From assembly GCA_028292625.1 (NCBI GenBank), contig JAQGLY010000061.1:1-64000 (forward strand): a DNA stretch of 64,000 nucleotides. The letters run 5' to 3'. Position 1 is the first letter of the stretch, and every line of letters begins with the position of its first letter. Origin of the DNA: Herbaspirillum sp. (GTDB taxonomy: Bacteria > Pseudomonadota > Gammaproteobacteria > Burkholderiales > Burkholderiaceae_D). The translations under genes were made by a program, and so were the position numbers. Shown here piece after piece: positions 8,269-17,808 of the stretch. Below the pieces are notes generated by a model. It saw only the letters and a list, made by a program, of their open reading frames with translations. It searched no databases and was not told the DNA's origin.

Positions 8269-8931
8269 ATGTCCCAGGCCCCAGTCCTTTCCGACTTCTC
8301 CGGATCCCCCGGCAGCGTATTCATGGTCGTCGCGCCGTCCGGCGCCGGCAAATCGACGCTGGTCAATGCGCTGCTCGAACAGGAGCCGGCGATCACGCTG
8401 TCGATTTCGTACACTACACGCGCGCCGCGGCCGAAAGAACAGCACGGCCGCGAATATTACTTCACCGATGCCGCCGATTTTCAGGCGCGGCGGGAACAGG
8501 GCGAGTTTCTGGAATGGGCCGAAGTGCACGGCAACTTCTACGGCACGTCCCGGCTGACCATCGCCGACAAGATCGACCAGGGCCTGGATGTGCTGCTGGA
8601 AATCGACTGGCAAGGCGCGCAGCAGGTGCGCCGGCAGTTCCCGCAGGCGGTGGGGATATTCATCCTGCCGCCGTCGATCGTGGCGCTGGAGGAACGGCTG
8701 CACAAGCGCGGCCAGGACGAACCGCACATCATCACCCGCCGGATTCTGGCCGCGGGCGGCGAGATCGCGCACGCTCCGGAGTTCGAGTATGTTATTATCA
8801 ACAATGAATTTGCGACCGCCTTGTCTGAATTAACAGCCGTCATCAAGGCGGCGCGCTGCCGTTTCTCCCGTCAAGCGGCGCGCAACCCTTCCCTCTTCAA
8901 CCAGTTTGGCATCCATGCCAAGTTCAGCTGA
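8269..8931 (+). CDS. gmk: Guanylate kinase
   Basis: A 220-residue enzyme that phosphorylates GMP to GDP with ATP. The P-loop APSGAGKST is at residues 22-30. The GMP-binding segment follows as [21 protein letters not shown], read here as [11 protein letters not shown] and GREYYF, and the lid region contains [12 protein letters not shown]. It is slightly longer than E. coli Gmk because of N- and C-terminal extensions. It lies just ahead of rpoZ and spoT on the same strand, the standard gmk-rpoZ-spoT order of proteobacteria. Confidence 0.96.
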   Translation: MSQAPVLSDFSGSPGSVFMVVAPSGAGKSTLVNALLEQEPAITLSISYTTRAPRPKEQHGREYYFTDAADFQARREQGEFLEWAEVHGNFYGTSRLTIADKIDQGLDVLLEIDWQGAQQVRRQFPQAVGIFILPPSIVALEERLHKRGQDEPHIITRRILAAGGEIAHAPEFEYVIINNEFATALSELTAVIKAARCRFSRQAARNPSLFNQFGIHAKFS

Positions 8932-8953
8932 AAAATCTGTCTCAGGAGTTTTT

Positions 8954-9160
8954 ATGGCCCGCATCACTATCGAAGACTGCATCAAGCACATCCCGAATCG
9001 TTTTAAATTGACGCTGTGCGCCACTTATCGCGCCCGCCAATTGCTGCAGGGCCACACCAAGAAAGTGGAAGCGGCCAACGATAAGGCGACGGTCACCGCG
9101 CTGCGCGAAATCGCCGCGGGCAAGGTCGGCATCGAAATGCTGAAAAAAGTGCCTTCCTGA
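8954..9160 (+). CDS. rpoZ: RNA polymerase omega subunit
   Basis: A 68-residue protein beginning [19 protein letters not shown], the conserved omega start that includes the MARxTxEDCxxxxxNRF signature. Omega helps assemble the beta-prime subunit and forms part of a ppGpp binding site. The ATG at 8954 follows AGGAG at 8944-8948. It lies 22 bases after gmk and 50 bases before spoT, so ppGpp synthesis and a ppGpp-binding polymerase subunit are probably co-transcribed. Confidence 0.96.
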   Translation: MARITIEDCIKHIPNRFKLTLCATYRARQLLQGHTKKVEAANDKATVTALREIAAGKVGIEMLKKVPS

Positions 9161-9210
9161 TCGCCTTTCATCGTCCCGCTATAGCGTAACGCCGCCGATA
9201 CCGTCCCCCC

Positions 9211-11469
9211 ATGAGCCTGCATCCCACAGATTCGACGGTATCCGCAAGCCTCGCCAGAAGCCGCGCGGCTCACAGCCGCGGTCATGGCGAACCGGAGTAC
9301 GAAGCGGTGATCCCGAAGACCCGGGTCGCCACCTTCTCCCATCTCACCGTCAAGCTCGCCGAATACCTGACGCCTTCCGAACTGAAGAAGGTCAAGGAAT
9401 CCTATCGCTTTTCCGACGAAATGCATCTGGGCCAGATGCGCAAGTCGGGCGAACCGTATATCTCCCATCCACTGGCGGTCGCCGAAATCTGCGCCGATTG
9501 GAAGCTCGACGCGCAGGCCATCATGGCCGCGCTGCTGCTCGACGTGATGGAAGATCAGGACGTGCAGAAGGAGGAGCTGTTCGAGCGTTTCGGCGCGCCG
9601 GTGGCGATGCTGGTGGACGGCTTGTCGAAGCTGGACAAGATCGAATTCCAGACCCAGATCGAGGCGCAGGCGGAAAACTTCCGCAAAATGCTGCTGGCGA
9701 TGGCGCGCGACGTGCGCGTGATCCTGGTCAAGCTGGCCGACCGTTTGCACAATATGCGCACGCTGTCGTCGATGTCGCCGGAAAAACGGCGCCGCATCGC
9801 CAACGAGACGATGGAAGTATATGTGCCGATCGCGCACCGGCTGGGATTGAACAATATTTACCGCGAACTGCAGGAGTTGTCATTCCTGCATCTGCATCCA
9901 TTGCGGCACCGCACACTGGCCAAGGCCGTCAAGGCCGCGCGCGGCAACCGCCGCGAGGTGGTCAGCAAGATTCTCGAATCGGCCAACAATACGCTGGCGG
10001 CGACCGGCATCGCCTCGCAGATCGACGGCCGCGAAAAGACCCTGTACGGCATCTATCGCAAGATGCGCAGCAAGCGCCTGTCGTTTTCGCAGGTGCTGGA
10101 TGTATACGGCTTCCGGGTGGTGGTCGACAGCTTCGCCAATTGCTACGTCGCGCTGGGCACGCTGCACGCGCTGTATAAACCGATGCCGGGCAAGTTCAAG
10201 GATTACATCGCGATCCCCAAGCTCAACGGCTATCAATCGCTGCATACCACATTGATCGGCCCTTACGGCACGCCGGTCGAATTCCAGATCAGAACCCGCG
10301 AGATGCATCACGTCGCCGAATCCGGCGTGGCGGCGCACTGGCTGTACAAGGAAGACGACGACAATCTGACCGATCTGCAGCAGCGCACCCATGCGTGGCT
10401 GCAATCGCTGCTGGACATTCAAAAGCAGACCGGCGACTCGGCCGAATTTCTGGAGCATGTGAAAGTCGACCTGTTTCCGGATTCAGTCTATGTGTTTACG
10501 CCGAAATCGAAGATCATCGCGCTGCCGCGCGGTGCTACCGCGCTCGATTTCGCGTACAGCATCCATACCGACGTCGGCGACCAGACGGTGTCGTCCGTCA
10601 TCAATCATGTCGCGGAACCGCTGCGCACCGAACTGCATAATGGCGACATCGTCGAAATCATTACCTCGCCGAGCGCCAAACCGAATCCGAACTGGCTCAA
10701 TTTCGTGCGCACCGGCAAGGCGCGCTCGGCGATCCGGCATCGCCTGCGCGCGGTGGACCAGGCGGAGTCGCAGGCTTTGGGCAAACGCCTGCTCAATCAC
10801 GAACTGATCGGCCTGAATCTGGAGACGGAGCTGCCGCCGACGCTGATCGAGCGCCTGCTGCGCGAATCCAGCGCGAAAACGCTGGAAGAGATGTATGTCG
10901 ACATCGGCGTCGGCAAGCGCATGGCGCCGCTGATGGCGCGCCACATCATGAGCCTGGTCGACGCCGGCAAGGGTTCGTCGCAATTCGATCATAACGGCAA
11001 GGCGTTGCCCAACAAGGCCGAGCCGGTGACCATCGTCGGCAACGTCGGCAGTTCGGTGCAGCTCGGCAATTGCTGCCTGCCGATCCCGGGCGATCAGATC
11101 ATCGGACAGCTCAAGCAGGATCAGGCGCTGATCGTGCATACGCTCGATTGCGATGTCAGCAAGCGTTACATGAAGAAGGATCCGGATCGCTGGATCGACG
11201 TGCAATGGGGCGCCGATCTGGAGCAGCGCTTTGAATGCCGGCTGAAGATTCTGATGCTCAACGACAAGGGCGTGCTGGCCCGCATCGCGTCCGAAATCAA
11301 CGAGTCGGACGCCGACATCGTCTATGTCGGCATGGATACCGACCACGACCAGCGCATGATGCAGTTGCGCTTTACGGTCAGGGTCGACGACCGTGTGCAT
11401 CTGGCGCGGCTGATGCGCAATATCCGCGGCATCAGCAGCGTGACGCGGATATTACGCGAACGAAATTAG
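9211..11469 (+). CDS. spoT: RelA/SpoT homologue (bifunctional-type RSH), hydrolase motif altered
   Basis: A 752-residue long RSH protein: HD hydrolase domain (about 40-200), ppGpp synthetase (about 265-390, with YGIYRKMRSK and DYIAIPKLNGYQSLHT), TGS (about 425-490, VYVFTPKSKIIALPRGA), a helical/zinc-finger region and a C-terminal ACT domain (about 675-750). The synthetase carries KFKD at the RxKD position, the basic form typical of bifunctional SpoT/Rel rather than RelA. H86 and D177, two expected metal ligands, are present, but the HD motif itself reads ALLLDVMED: Leu110 (CTC) stands where family members have His. This should impair Mn-dependent ppGpp hydrolysis. Either it is a real loss or a sequencing error. 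Follows rpoZ. Confidence 0.94.
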   Translation: MSLHPTDSTVSASLARSRAAHSRGHGEPEYEAVIPKTRVATFSHLTVKLAEYLTPSELKKVKESYRFSDEMHLGQMRKSGEPYISHPLAVAEICADWKLDAQAIMAALLLDVMEDQDVQKEELFERFGAPVAMLVDGLSKLDKIEFQTQIEAQAENFRKMLLAMARDVRVILVKLADRLHNMRTLSSMSPEKRRRIANETMEVYVPIAHRLGLNNIYRELQELSFLHLHPLRHRTLAKAVKAARGNRREVVSKILESANNTLAATGIASQIDGREKTLYGIYRKMRSKRLSFSQVLDVYGFRVVVDSFANCYVALGTLHALYKPMPGKFKDYIAIPKLNGYQSLHTTLIGPYGTPVEFQIRTREMHHVAESGVAAHWLYKEDDDNLTDLQQRTHAWLQSLLDIQKQTGDSAEFLEHVKVDLFPDSVYVFTPKSKIIALPRGATALDFAYSIHTDVGDQTVSSVINHVAEPLRTELHNGDIVEIITSPSAKPNPNWLNFVRTGKARSAIRHRLRAVDQAESQALGKRLLNHELIGLNLETELPPTLIERLLRESSAKTLEEMYVDIGVGKRMAPLMARHIMSLVDAGKGSSQFDHNGKALPNKAEPVTIVGNVGSSVQLGNCCLPIPGDQIIGQLKQDQALIVHTLDCDVSKRYMKKDPDRWIDVQWGADLEQRFECRLKILMLNDKGVLARIASEINESDADIVYVGMDTDHDQRMMQLRFTVRVDDRVHLARLMRNIRGISSVTRILRERN

Positions 11470-11472
11470 GAA

Positions 11473-11512
11473 GCGCCCGACGCGTTTTCATTCCTCGGGC
11501 GCCGGATAATCC
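11473..11512. terminator. Hairpin between convergent spoT and greB
   Basis: GCGCCCGA (11473-11480) pairs with TCGGGCGC (11505-11512) around a 24-base loop, in the space between the spoT stop and the greB stop and reaching into the greB end. It has no T run on either side, so termination is inferred from position only. Confidence 0.35.
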
Positions 11513-12057
11513 ACTTCCAGCACCGTCAGCTCCTCCACTCCCGCCGGTGTCTGCAACACGACCGTATCGCCGGCATGCGCCTTGGTCAGCGCACGCGCCA
11601 CCGGGGATACCCAGCTGATTTTTCCGTTGAGCGGGTCGAATTCGTCGATACCGACGATCGTCACGGTATGCGTTTCGCCGTCGCCTGTTTCGTAGATCAC
11701 CGTGGCGCCGAAGAAAATCTGATCGCTGCCGTAGTGCAGCGCGGGGTCGAATACCTCGGCCGCGTCCATGCGTTTGGTCAGGAAGCGAATGCGGCGGTCG
11801 ATTTCACGCAGACGGCGCTTGCCGTAGATGTAATCGCCGTTCTCGGAGCGGTCACCGTTGGATGCAGCCCAGGAAACGATGCGCACCACTTCCGGACGAT
11901 CGGCGTCGATCAGTTGCAGCAATTCATCTTTCAGGCGCCGGTAACCTGCCGGCGTGATGTAATTTTTGGCGCCGGCGGGCAACGGCGGCAGGCCGATTCC
12001 CGCGTCGTCGCCGTCATCGTCATCGCCGTTGCCTTCTTTTACGAATGCTTTGTTCAT
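11488..12057 (-). CDS. greB: Transcription elongation factor GreB
   Basis: A 189-residue Gre factor. After an acidic N-terminal stretch (residues about 8-18, DDDDGDD) comes the coiled-coil GreA_N domain (YITPAGYRRLKDEL, then ENGDYIYGKRRLREIDRRIRFL), with the acidic D/E tip that donates Mg2+ ligands in the polymerase secondary channel, and a C-terminal FKBP-like domain. The YGKRRLREIDRR signature separates GreB from GreA. It rescues backtracked RNA polymerase by stimulating transcript cleavage. The N-terminal extension is about 25 residues longer than in E. coli GreB. It is convergent with spoT. Confidence 0.92.
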   Translation of the reverse strand: MNKAFVKEGNGDDDDGDDAGIGLPPLPAGAKNYITPAGYRRLKDELLQLIDADRPEVVRIVSWAASNGDRSENGDYIYGKRRLREIDRRIRFLTKRMDAAEVFDPALHYGSDQIFFGATVIYETGDGETHTVTIVGIDEFDPLNGKISWVSPVARALTKAHAGDTVVLQTPAGVEELTVLEVDYPAPEE

Positions 12058-12117
12058 CGTCGCATTGTAACGAATATGACGGCGATCCGGCGCCCCCGGG
12101 TGCGCGATCTGGCATGA

Positions 12118-13467
12118 TCAATTGCCCATGCTGGCGGAGATAGTATTTGTCCAATTGAAGGCTTCGACCTGCATCGCGTACAAATCCTCCGGCGCCAGCG
12201 ACAGGTGTTTCAGCAACTCCTGCATTTCGGCGCTGCCGATGTCCAGGCGTTCGCTGAATTCGGCCAGCTTCAGCAGCGCGCCGAGAAAGCCGTTGCGCAG
12301 TTCCAGCGCATCGCGAATTTCCTCGCTGACCTTGGTTTCCTTGAGCACCTGATCCATCGGCATGCCGAACAAGGCGTCGACCAGCGACATGATGCCCACG
12401 GTAAACGCAGTCTCCGCGCATTTGCGCCGGCCCGGACGCAGTTTTTCGGCCAGCAGTTCCAGCATCTTGCCGCGCGAGGCCGCCAGCAGCACCAGCGGCG
12501 ACAACGCATGCACGCCCTGCTGCGTATTGGCGTACAGCAGAATCTGCAGCCAGCGCTTGAGCTGCCGGCGGCCCAGCGCGAACAAGGCCTGGCCGAGCGA
12601 ATCGACCTGCCGCATGAAACCGTACACCGGCGTGTTGACCAGACGCAGCAAAGTCAGGCTGAGCGCAACGTCCTTTTTGATGAAATTGACGATTTCGCGA
12701 TTGTCGACGTCCTTCACCAGCAACGCCAGAATCTGCATGATGACGACTTTCGACGAATCCAGTTTTTTGCCTTGCATGATCATCGGCTTGGCAAAATAAT
12801 AGCCCTGGAAATAATCGAAGCCGAACGCCAGGCATTCCTGGTATTGCTCCAGCGTTTCTACCTTTTCGGCCAGCAGCAATTTGTTGGCGCGCTTGAATTG
12901 CACGCTGAGCATCAGCAATTTGCTCGGGTCGATCGCCATCACGTCGATTTTGATGATGTCGATCATCGGCAGCAATTGCTGGATATCCGGCGAATCGGCG
13001 ACCACGTCGTCCAGCGCGAAGGTAAATCCCGCACGCGACAGTTCGGCCACCCGTTCGATCAGCTCGGGCGTGACCTTGACGGTCTCCAGGATTTCCAGGA
13101 CGACCTTGTCGCTGGGCAGGAATTTGATGAAATCGCTCATCAGCACGGCGGCATCGACATTGATGTAACCGGGCATGTCGCCGATCACGTTATTGATGCC
13201 CAGCTCGGCAGCATGCGCGATCACCGCGGCGGTGGCGGCTACGTCGTCGCTGACATTGGCGGGGCCGGTGGCGGCGCTGCGAAACAGCAACTCATAGCCG
13301 ACCAGTCCCTGCTCCCGGTCCAGAATGGGCTGCCGCGCCAGGAAAAAATCCTTGGCATGCAACACCGCGGCTACGTCCGCTTCGGTCACTGGCGCATCTT
13401 GCGATTTGACAACGTGTGTACTTTTTTTCGGCATATTTTTTTTATCGCGTTTTTCCGGGAATCCCAT
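12118..13467 (-). CDS. EAL-like/HDOD signalling protein (YuxH type)
   Basis: A 449-residue protein, starting at ATG 13467 or at ATG 13434 (MPKKSTHVV). Residues about 40-245 form an EAL-like domain in which the signature is ELL (LVGYELLFRS), so c-di-GMP hydrolysis is unlikely. An HDOD domain follows (KDVALSLTLLRLVNTPVYG, LGRRQLKRWLQILLYAN). It is similar in layout to the HDOD protein at 3022-4248, including the GRRQLxRWLQ block, so the two are probably paralogues. Such proteins act in signalling, motility or biofilm control in other proteobacteria. It lies alone between greB and rlmJ. Confidence 0.82.
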   Translation of the reverse strand: MGFPEKRDKKNMPKKSTHVVKSQDAPVTEADVAAVLHAKDFFLARQPILDREQGLVGYELLFRSAATGPANVSDDVAATAAVIAHAAELGINNVIGDMPGYINVDAAVLMSDFIKFLPSDKVVLEILETVKVTPELIERVAELSRAGFTFALDDVVADSPDIQQLLPMIDIIKIDVMAIDPSKLLMLSVQFKRANKLLLAEKVETLEQYQECLAFGFDYFQGYYFAKPMIMQGKKLDSSKVVIMQILALLVKDVDNREIVNFIKKDVALSLTLLRLVNTPVYGFMRQVDSLGQALFALGRRQLKRWLQILLYANTQQGVHALSPLVLLAASRGKMLELLAEKLRPGRRKCAETAFTVGIMSLVDALFGMPMDQVLKETKVSEEIRDALELRNGFLGALLKLAEFSERLDIGSAEMQELLKHLSLAPEDLYAMQVEAFNWTNTISASMGN

Positions 13468-13503
13468 TAACGCGAGAAAAGATATCGGTCAATATGGGAT
13501 CTT

Positions 13504-14421
13504 TCATTCGGTACGCCGCTTGCGCGCGACGGCGGCTACGGGGCCGTTGCCGGACTCCAGCGTGAATCCCGCGCCCGGATCGGTTCCCAGCACCTTGACC
13601 AGATAAGGCATGGTTTCGCGCAGCATGGGCTCCAGTGTGTACGGCGGATTGATCACATACATGCCGCTGCTGTGCAGACCGAAACCATCGGGAGAAGGCG
13701 TGGTCACCGACAAGGTGACGTTAAGCCAGTTGCCGACTTCGAGCTTTTTAAGCTTTTCCGGCAATTGGCGCGATTCGATCCGGTTCAGCACCGGGTACCA
13801 GATCGCATAGGTTCCTGTCGGGAAACGCGGCAAGGCATCTTGCATCGTTTCCTTGACGTACTGGTAGTCGCGCTTGTCCTCGTACGGCGGATCGATCAGG
13901 ATCAGCCCGCGGCGCGACGGTGGCGGCAGCAGCGATTTCAGACTCTGCATGCCATCGGCGCGCTGCACCATCACGCGTTTTCCGCGGGGGCGCACGCCCT
14001 GCTCGGCGGCATGCGCTTCGAGCTTGCGGAAATTGTCCGCCAGGATCTTGCTTTCGGCGGGATGCAATTCGAACAGGCGCAAACGATCCTGCTCGCGCAT
14101 GACCTGCTCGGCGCAATACGGCGAACCGGGGTAATAACGCATCTTGCCACTGGGATTCATCTTTTTGACCAGGCCGACATAATCGGCCAGCGCTTCCGGC
14201 AAATCCTTGCGATCCCACAAACGTCCGATGCCGCTTTCGAATTCCGCGTTCTTCGCCGCGTAACCGCCGTCGAGCGCATACACGCCGGCGCCGGCATGCG
14301 TGTCGATTACCATGTAAGGCGCTTCTTTTTGCCCGAGGTAACGCATTAACTGAATGGCCACTGTGTGCTTTAGCACATCGGCATGATTGCCCGCATGAAA
14401 GGCGTGGCGGTAACTCAGCAT
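13504..14421 (-). CDS. rlmJ: 23S rRNA (adenine-2030-N6)-methyltransferase RlmJ
   Basis: A 305-residue SAM-dependent methyltransferase. It begins MLSYRHAFHAGNHADVLKH, the conserved RlmJ start, and has the SAM-binding motif DTHAGAGVY (motif I) and the catalytic DPPYE motif (motif IV, ILIDPPYEDKRDYQ). It methylates A2030 of 23S rRNA. E. coli RlmJ is 280 residues; the extra length here is at the C-terminus. It lies alone, with a gap of about 190 bases to the chloride channel gene. Confidence 0.92.
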   Translation of the reverse strand: MLSYRHAFHAGNHADVLKHTVAIQLMRYLGQKEAPYMVIDTHAGAGVYALDGGYAAKNAEFESGIGRLWDRKDLPEALADYVGLVKKMNPSGKMRYYPGSPYCAEQVMREQDRLRLFELHPAESKILADNFRKLEAHAAEQGVRPRGKRVMVQRADGMQSLKSLLPPPSRRGLILIDPPYEDKRDYQYVKETMQDALPRFPTGTYAIWYPVLNRIESRQLPEKLKKLEVGNWLNVTLSVTTPSPDGFGLHSSGMYVINPPYTLEPMLRETMPYLVKVLGTDPGAGFTLESGNGPVAAVARKRRTE

Positions 14422-14612
14422 AAATAATTTCTAATTGGAACTGCGGATTGAAGTGGCGCACCGTCTATTGACGCAAGCATGTCCGGCATTTTAACAATTA
14501 ACCGACACGGAAAAGGCATTATTTACAAAGCCCTGCGCGCCGGACGGCCCGGCGCATCGGATCTTCGATCGCTTTGCGCCGCACCAGGACGGGACGACCG
14601 CGATCGGCGCGC

Positions 14613-16355
14613 TCATTGCTCGTCCCGATCCAGCCGGAAATAGGCGTCCAGCAGCGAGGTTTTGAACACGGCGCCGAGCAGCAGCGGCTGTTCCACGCTC
14701 TGAATCGCCGGCAGGCGCTCGCCCTGATGATCGAGAAAAAGCTGCAAGCCTTCTTTCAGCGACATGTCGGCCGTGACAACATGCAGGAAATCGCGCCGCA
14801 AATAATCGAGCGCGGTTTCGCCGGTAGTTTCCTTTTTGTCAAGCAATGACGAAGTGACGTCCTGAAAGGACACCACCCCGCAATAATAATTACGCGCATC
14901 GACGATATAAATGTATTTGACCGAATGTTGCAGGAACATGGCGGACATTTCGCTGAATGCGGCGTCGATGGCCAATACCGTTTCCGCCGGCCTGATCAGA
15001 TCGCTCATATGCGAACCGCGCAGCGCCAGCCGGGCCTCCTCATCGCGCTGACGGCGCTGAGTGATGTCGTACATCGATAAGCCGCCGATGCTGCCGGCGG
15101 TGAAATAAGCGACCACACAGGACAGCATCAGCGGCAGCAGCGCCTGATGGCTGAGCGTCATCTCGAAAATCATCAACATCGCCATCAGCGGCGCCGAGGT
15201 GGTCGCCGACAGGAACGCGCCCATGCCGACCATCGCGTAAGCAAACGGCGCCGACGTCGCAAACGGCAGCAATGCATTGGCCGCCTGACCGAACAGCAGA
15301 CCCAGCGCGGCGCCGACGAACAGCGTCGGCGTGAAAATGCCGCCAACCGCGCTAGAGCCGACGATCAGCGCCGTCGCCGCCACTTTGAGCAGCACGATGA
15401 CGAGCACGCTGGTCCATAGCCAATCCGTGTGCAAAAACGAATTGACGACGCTGTAGCCATTGCCCCAGACGTCCGGCGACACCGCCGAAATCAGGCCCAT
15501 CAGCAAACCGCCCAGGCCCAGGCGCAGCGGCAACGGCAACGCGGTTTTCTGAAAGCACTGCCGGGACAATTGCAGCAGCCGCAGAAATTGCGGCGCCAGC
15601 ACGCCGGCCAGCAGACCCAGCAGCACGAACGGCAGCACTTCGGCGCCGGCGATGTCGGGAAATGCCGGCATCTCGAACACCGGCTTGTAGCCGGGCAGGC
15701 TGCGCATGGCGATATTGGCGACCACCGAGGCCACCACGACCGGTCCGAAGTTTTTCATGACGATCGCGCCGAGCACGATTTCGGACACAAAAAAAGCGCC
15801 GGCGATGGGCGCGTTATAGGCGGCGGCGATACCGGCGGCCGCGCCGCACGCGACCAGCAGGCGCAGCCGCACGGCCGGAAACCGGGTCGCGCGTCCGAGC
15901 AGCGAGGCGCCCAGCGCCGCCAGTTGCACCATCGATCCTTCGCGGCCGATCGAACCGCCGGTGCCGATCGTCACCAGCGACGACAAACTGCGCCATAGCG
16001 TCTGCCGCACCGGAATGCGGCCGTCGCCAATGCTGACCGCTTCCATGTAGTCGGCATTGGGGGCGGCGCCGCGGCGTGCCACCCACAGCAGCGCCCCCGC
16101 AACCAGACCGCCGCAGGCCGGCATCAGCATTCGCTCCCACCACGGCAGGCTATGCGCAATAGCGACGAAACTGCCGCTTTGGCCGCTCAGCAGCAATTGC
16201 AGCCACTTAATGCATTCGCGGAAGAATACGGTCGCCAGCGCGCCCAGCAAACCGGCGCCGACGGCCCACAGCAGCATCACGTGATGCCCGGAAAACCCGA
16301 AGATGCGGCGCAAGCGGCGGCGCCACGGGGAGGCGGACAGCAGCAATTCAGCCAT
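14613..16355 (-). CDS. CLC-family chloride channel/antiporter with CBS pair
   Basis: A 580-residue inner-membrane protein with about ten hydrophobic segments over residues 20-425 and a C-terminal cytoplasmic CBS domain pair (about 445-570). The ion-pathway motifs are GSIGREGSMVQ (canonical GxxGREGPxVQ, here Ser for Pro) and GGIFTPTLFVGAALG (the GxFxPxL motif), with the gating glutamate of GREG kept. It moves Cl-, possibly in exchange for protons. The sequence resembles ClcB-like proteins of Burkholderiales. It lies 9 bases from the modE-like gene on the same strand, so the two may share a transcript. Confidence 0.88.
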   Translation of the reverse strand: MAELLLSASPWRRRLRRIFGFSGHHVMLLWAVGAGLLGALATVFFRECIKWLQLLLSGQSGSFVAIAHSLPWWERMLMPACGGLVAGALLWVARRGAAPNADYMEAVSIGDGRIPVRQTLWRSLSSLVTIGTGGSIGREGSMVQLAALGASLLGRATRFPAVRLRLLVACGAAAGIAAAYNAPIAGAFFVSEIVLGAIVMKNFGPVVVASVVANIAMRSLPGYKPVFEMPAFPDIAGAEVLPFVLLGLLAGVLAPQFLRLLQLSRQCFQKTALPLPLRLGLGGLLMGLISAVSPDVWGNGYSVVNSFLHTDWLWTSVLVIVLLKVAATALIVGSSAVGGIFTPTLFVGAALGLLFGQAANALLPFATSAPFAYAMVGMGAFLSATTSAPLMAMLMIFEMTLSHQALLPLMLSCVVAYFTAGSIGGLSMYDITQRRQRDEEARLALRGSHMSDLIRPAETVLAIDAAFSEMSAMFLQHSVKYIYIVDARNYYCGVVSFQDVTSSLLDKKETTGETALDYLRRDFLHVVTADMSLKEGLQLFLDHQGERLPAIQSVEQPLLLGAVFKTSLLDAYFRLDRDEQ

Positions 16356-16364
16356 CGTTGTCAG

Positions 16365-16730
16365 TCATTGTTGTCGCCCGTTCCTGTTCCGCATCAGCCC
16401 TTGCAGATATTGCATATCGTCCTGGATGGCGGCATCGGCCTTGAGCTGCATGGCGCGATAGCGCTGCAGAATATCCTGCGCCAGATCGGTCACCTGCGCG
16501 CCCCCGCCCTTGGACCCGCCCGTGGAAGTCAGCACCAGCGGGCCATGAAAGCAGCGGTTCATCTGCTCCACCAGCAGCCATGCCCGGCGGTAGGACATTT
16601 CCATTTCGCGCGCTCCGCCGGAGATCGACCCGCTGTGCGCGATGGCCTGCAGCAACTCCGCCTTGCCAGGGCCGAAAGCGATTGTGTCGTCCGCCATCAC
16701 GCGGATGCGTATTGTATTTGAACGTGCCAT
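16365..16730 (-). CDS. modE: ModE-type DNA-binding regulator lacking molybdate domains
   Basis: A 121-residue protein consisting of the LysR-like winged helix of ModE only (LLQAIAHSGSISGGAREMEMSYRRAWLLVEQMN, read as LLQAIAHSGSIS, GAREMEMSYRRAW and LLVEQMN). E. coli ModE continues into two Mop (molybdate-binding) domains, absent here. The divergent modABC operon starts about 265 bases away, which supports a role in molybdate-transport control. How it would sense molybdate is unclear: it may use another partner, act constitutively, or respond through a separate Mop protein. The same short form occurs in other bacteria. Confidence 0.85.
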   Translation of the reverse strand: MARSNTIRIRVMADDTIAFGPGKAELLQAIAHSGSISGGAREMEMSYRRAWLLVEQMNRCFHGPLVLTSTGGSKGGGAQVTDLAQDILQRYRAMQLKADAAIQDDMQYLQGLMRNRNGRQQ

Positions 16731-16995
16731 GCGCCGGATTGTAGCAAGGCGGGCGCGCAGCGTCCCGCTTTGTTCATATTTTCAGGGCACAGCCCCGCCG
16801 GATGGAAGCCGGCTGCTGCGTCCCCCGCTCCGTCCGCATTGGCGCATTGACCGCCGTTATATCCTCGCGTATATTTCGATAGAATTTAACGATGAGGCCG
16901 GCGGCAAGCGGCTGAGTCGAATAACGGGCAGAATTGCGCCTAGGGCCGCCACTTTTTCGGCGCTTTCTTTTTTGTTCTTCCAAATTGGAGTATTC

Positions 16996-17775
16996 ATGCG
17001 TGCACGTGTCATTCTCGCCGGTCTCGGTCTTGCGCTATCCCTCTCGGCCGCGGGCAATGCGCTTGCCGGCGAACTGATCGTATCGGCGGCGTCCAGTCTG
17101 AACGATGCATTCAAAGCCATGGCGCAGGCTTATCAGGATCAGAATCCGGCGGACGGCGTGGTGCTGAACTTTGCCGCATCCGATGTTCTGCTGCAGCAAA
17201 TCGTCTCGGGCGCGCCGGCCGATGTATTTGCGTCGGCCGATCAAGTCGCGATGGACAAGGCGGTCGCGCAGCAGGCGGTGGCGCCAGCCAGCCGGCATGA
17301 TTTTGCCGGTAACCAATTGGTGCTGATCGTGCCGCGCGACAGCGTGCTGCCGATCGCCCGCCTGGACGATTTGATGCAACCGGCGCTGCGCCGCATCGCC
17401 TACGGCAACCCGGCTTTCGTGCCGGTCGGCCGCTACGCCCAGGCCGCGCTGGAAAAAGCCGGCCTGTGGAAAGCGGTGTCGGCCAAGGGGGTGATGGCGC
17501 AAAACGTGCGGCAGAGCCTGGATTATGTGGCGCGCGGTGAAGTCGACGCCGGTTTCGTGTTCGCTACCGACGCCGCGATGATGCCGGATAAAGTCCATGT
17601 GGTGCTGCGTCTGCCGGCGTCCGCGGCGGCGCCAATCACTTATCCGATCGCGGTGACCAGCCGCAGCACCAATGCGGCCGCGGCCGCACGCTTCATTGCG
17701 TATGTCCGTTCCGACGCCGGCCAGGCGATTCTGGCCCGCTATGGATTTTTGCCGCCGGCTTCCGTCCGCCCTTAA
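16996..17775 (+). CDS. modA: Molybdate ABC transporter, periplasmic binding protein ModA
   Basis: A 259-residue protein with a signal peptide (MRARVILAGLGLALSLSAAGNALAG read as positive start MRAR, hydrophobic core, and a cleavage site after ALA at about residue 24). The mature part begins ELIVSAASSLNDAF, the conserved ModA start in which the first serines contact the oxyanion. It captures molybdate or tungstate in the periplasm. ATG 16996 is chosen because of the signal peptide and the upstream TTGGAG at 16985; longer frames have no support. It is the first gene of modABC, divergent from modE. Confidence 0.94.
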   Translation: MRARVILAGLGLALSLSAAGNALAGELIVSAASSLNDAFKAMAQAYQDQNPADGVVLNFAASDVLLQQIVSGAPADVFASADQVAMDKAVAQQAVAPASRHDFAGNQLVLIVPRDSVLPIARLDDLMQPALRRIAYGNPAFVPVGRYAQAALEKAGLWKAVSAKGVMAQNVRQSLDYVARGEVDAGFVFATDAAMMPDKVHVVLRLPASAAAPITYPIAVTSRSTNAAAAARFIAYVRSDAGQAILARYGFLPPASVRP

Positions 17776-17808
17776 TTTGCAGCTCCGCCTTTTCACCTTC
17801 CTCGCGCA

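Noticed and set aside
12205-13470. 421-codon plus-strand frame over the HDOD gene
   Set aside because: Shadow of the EAL-like/HDOD protein; composition biased and no motif.
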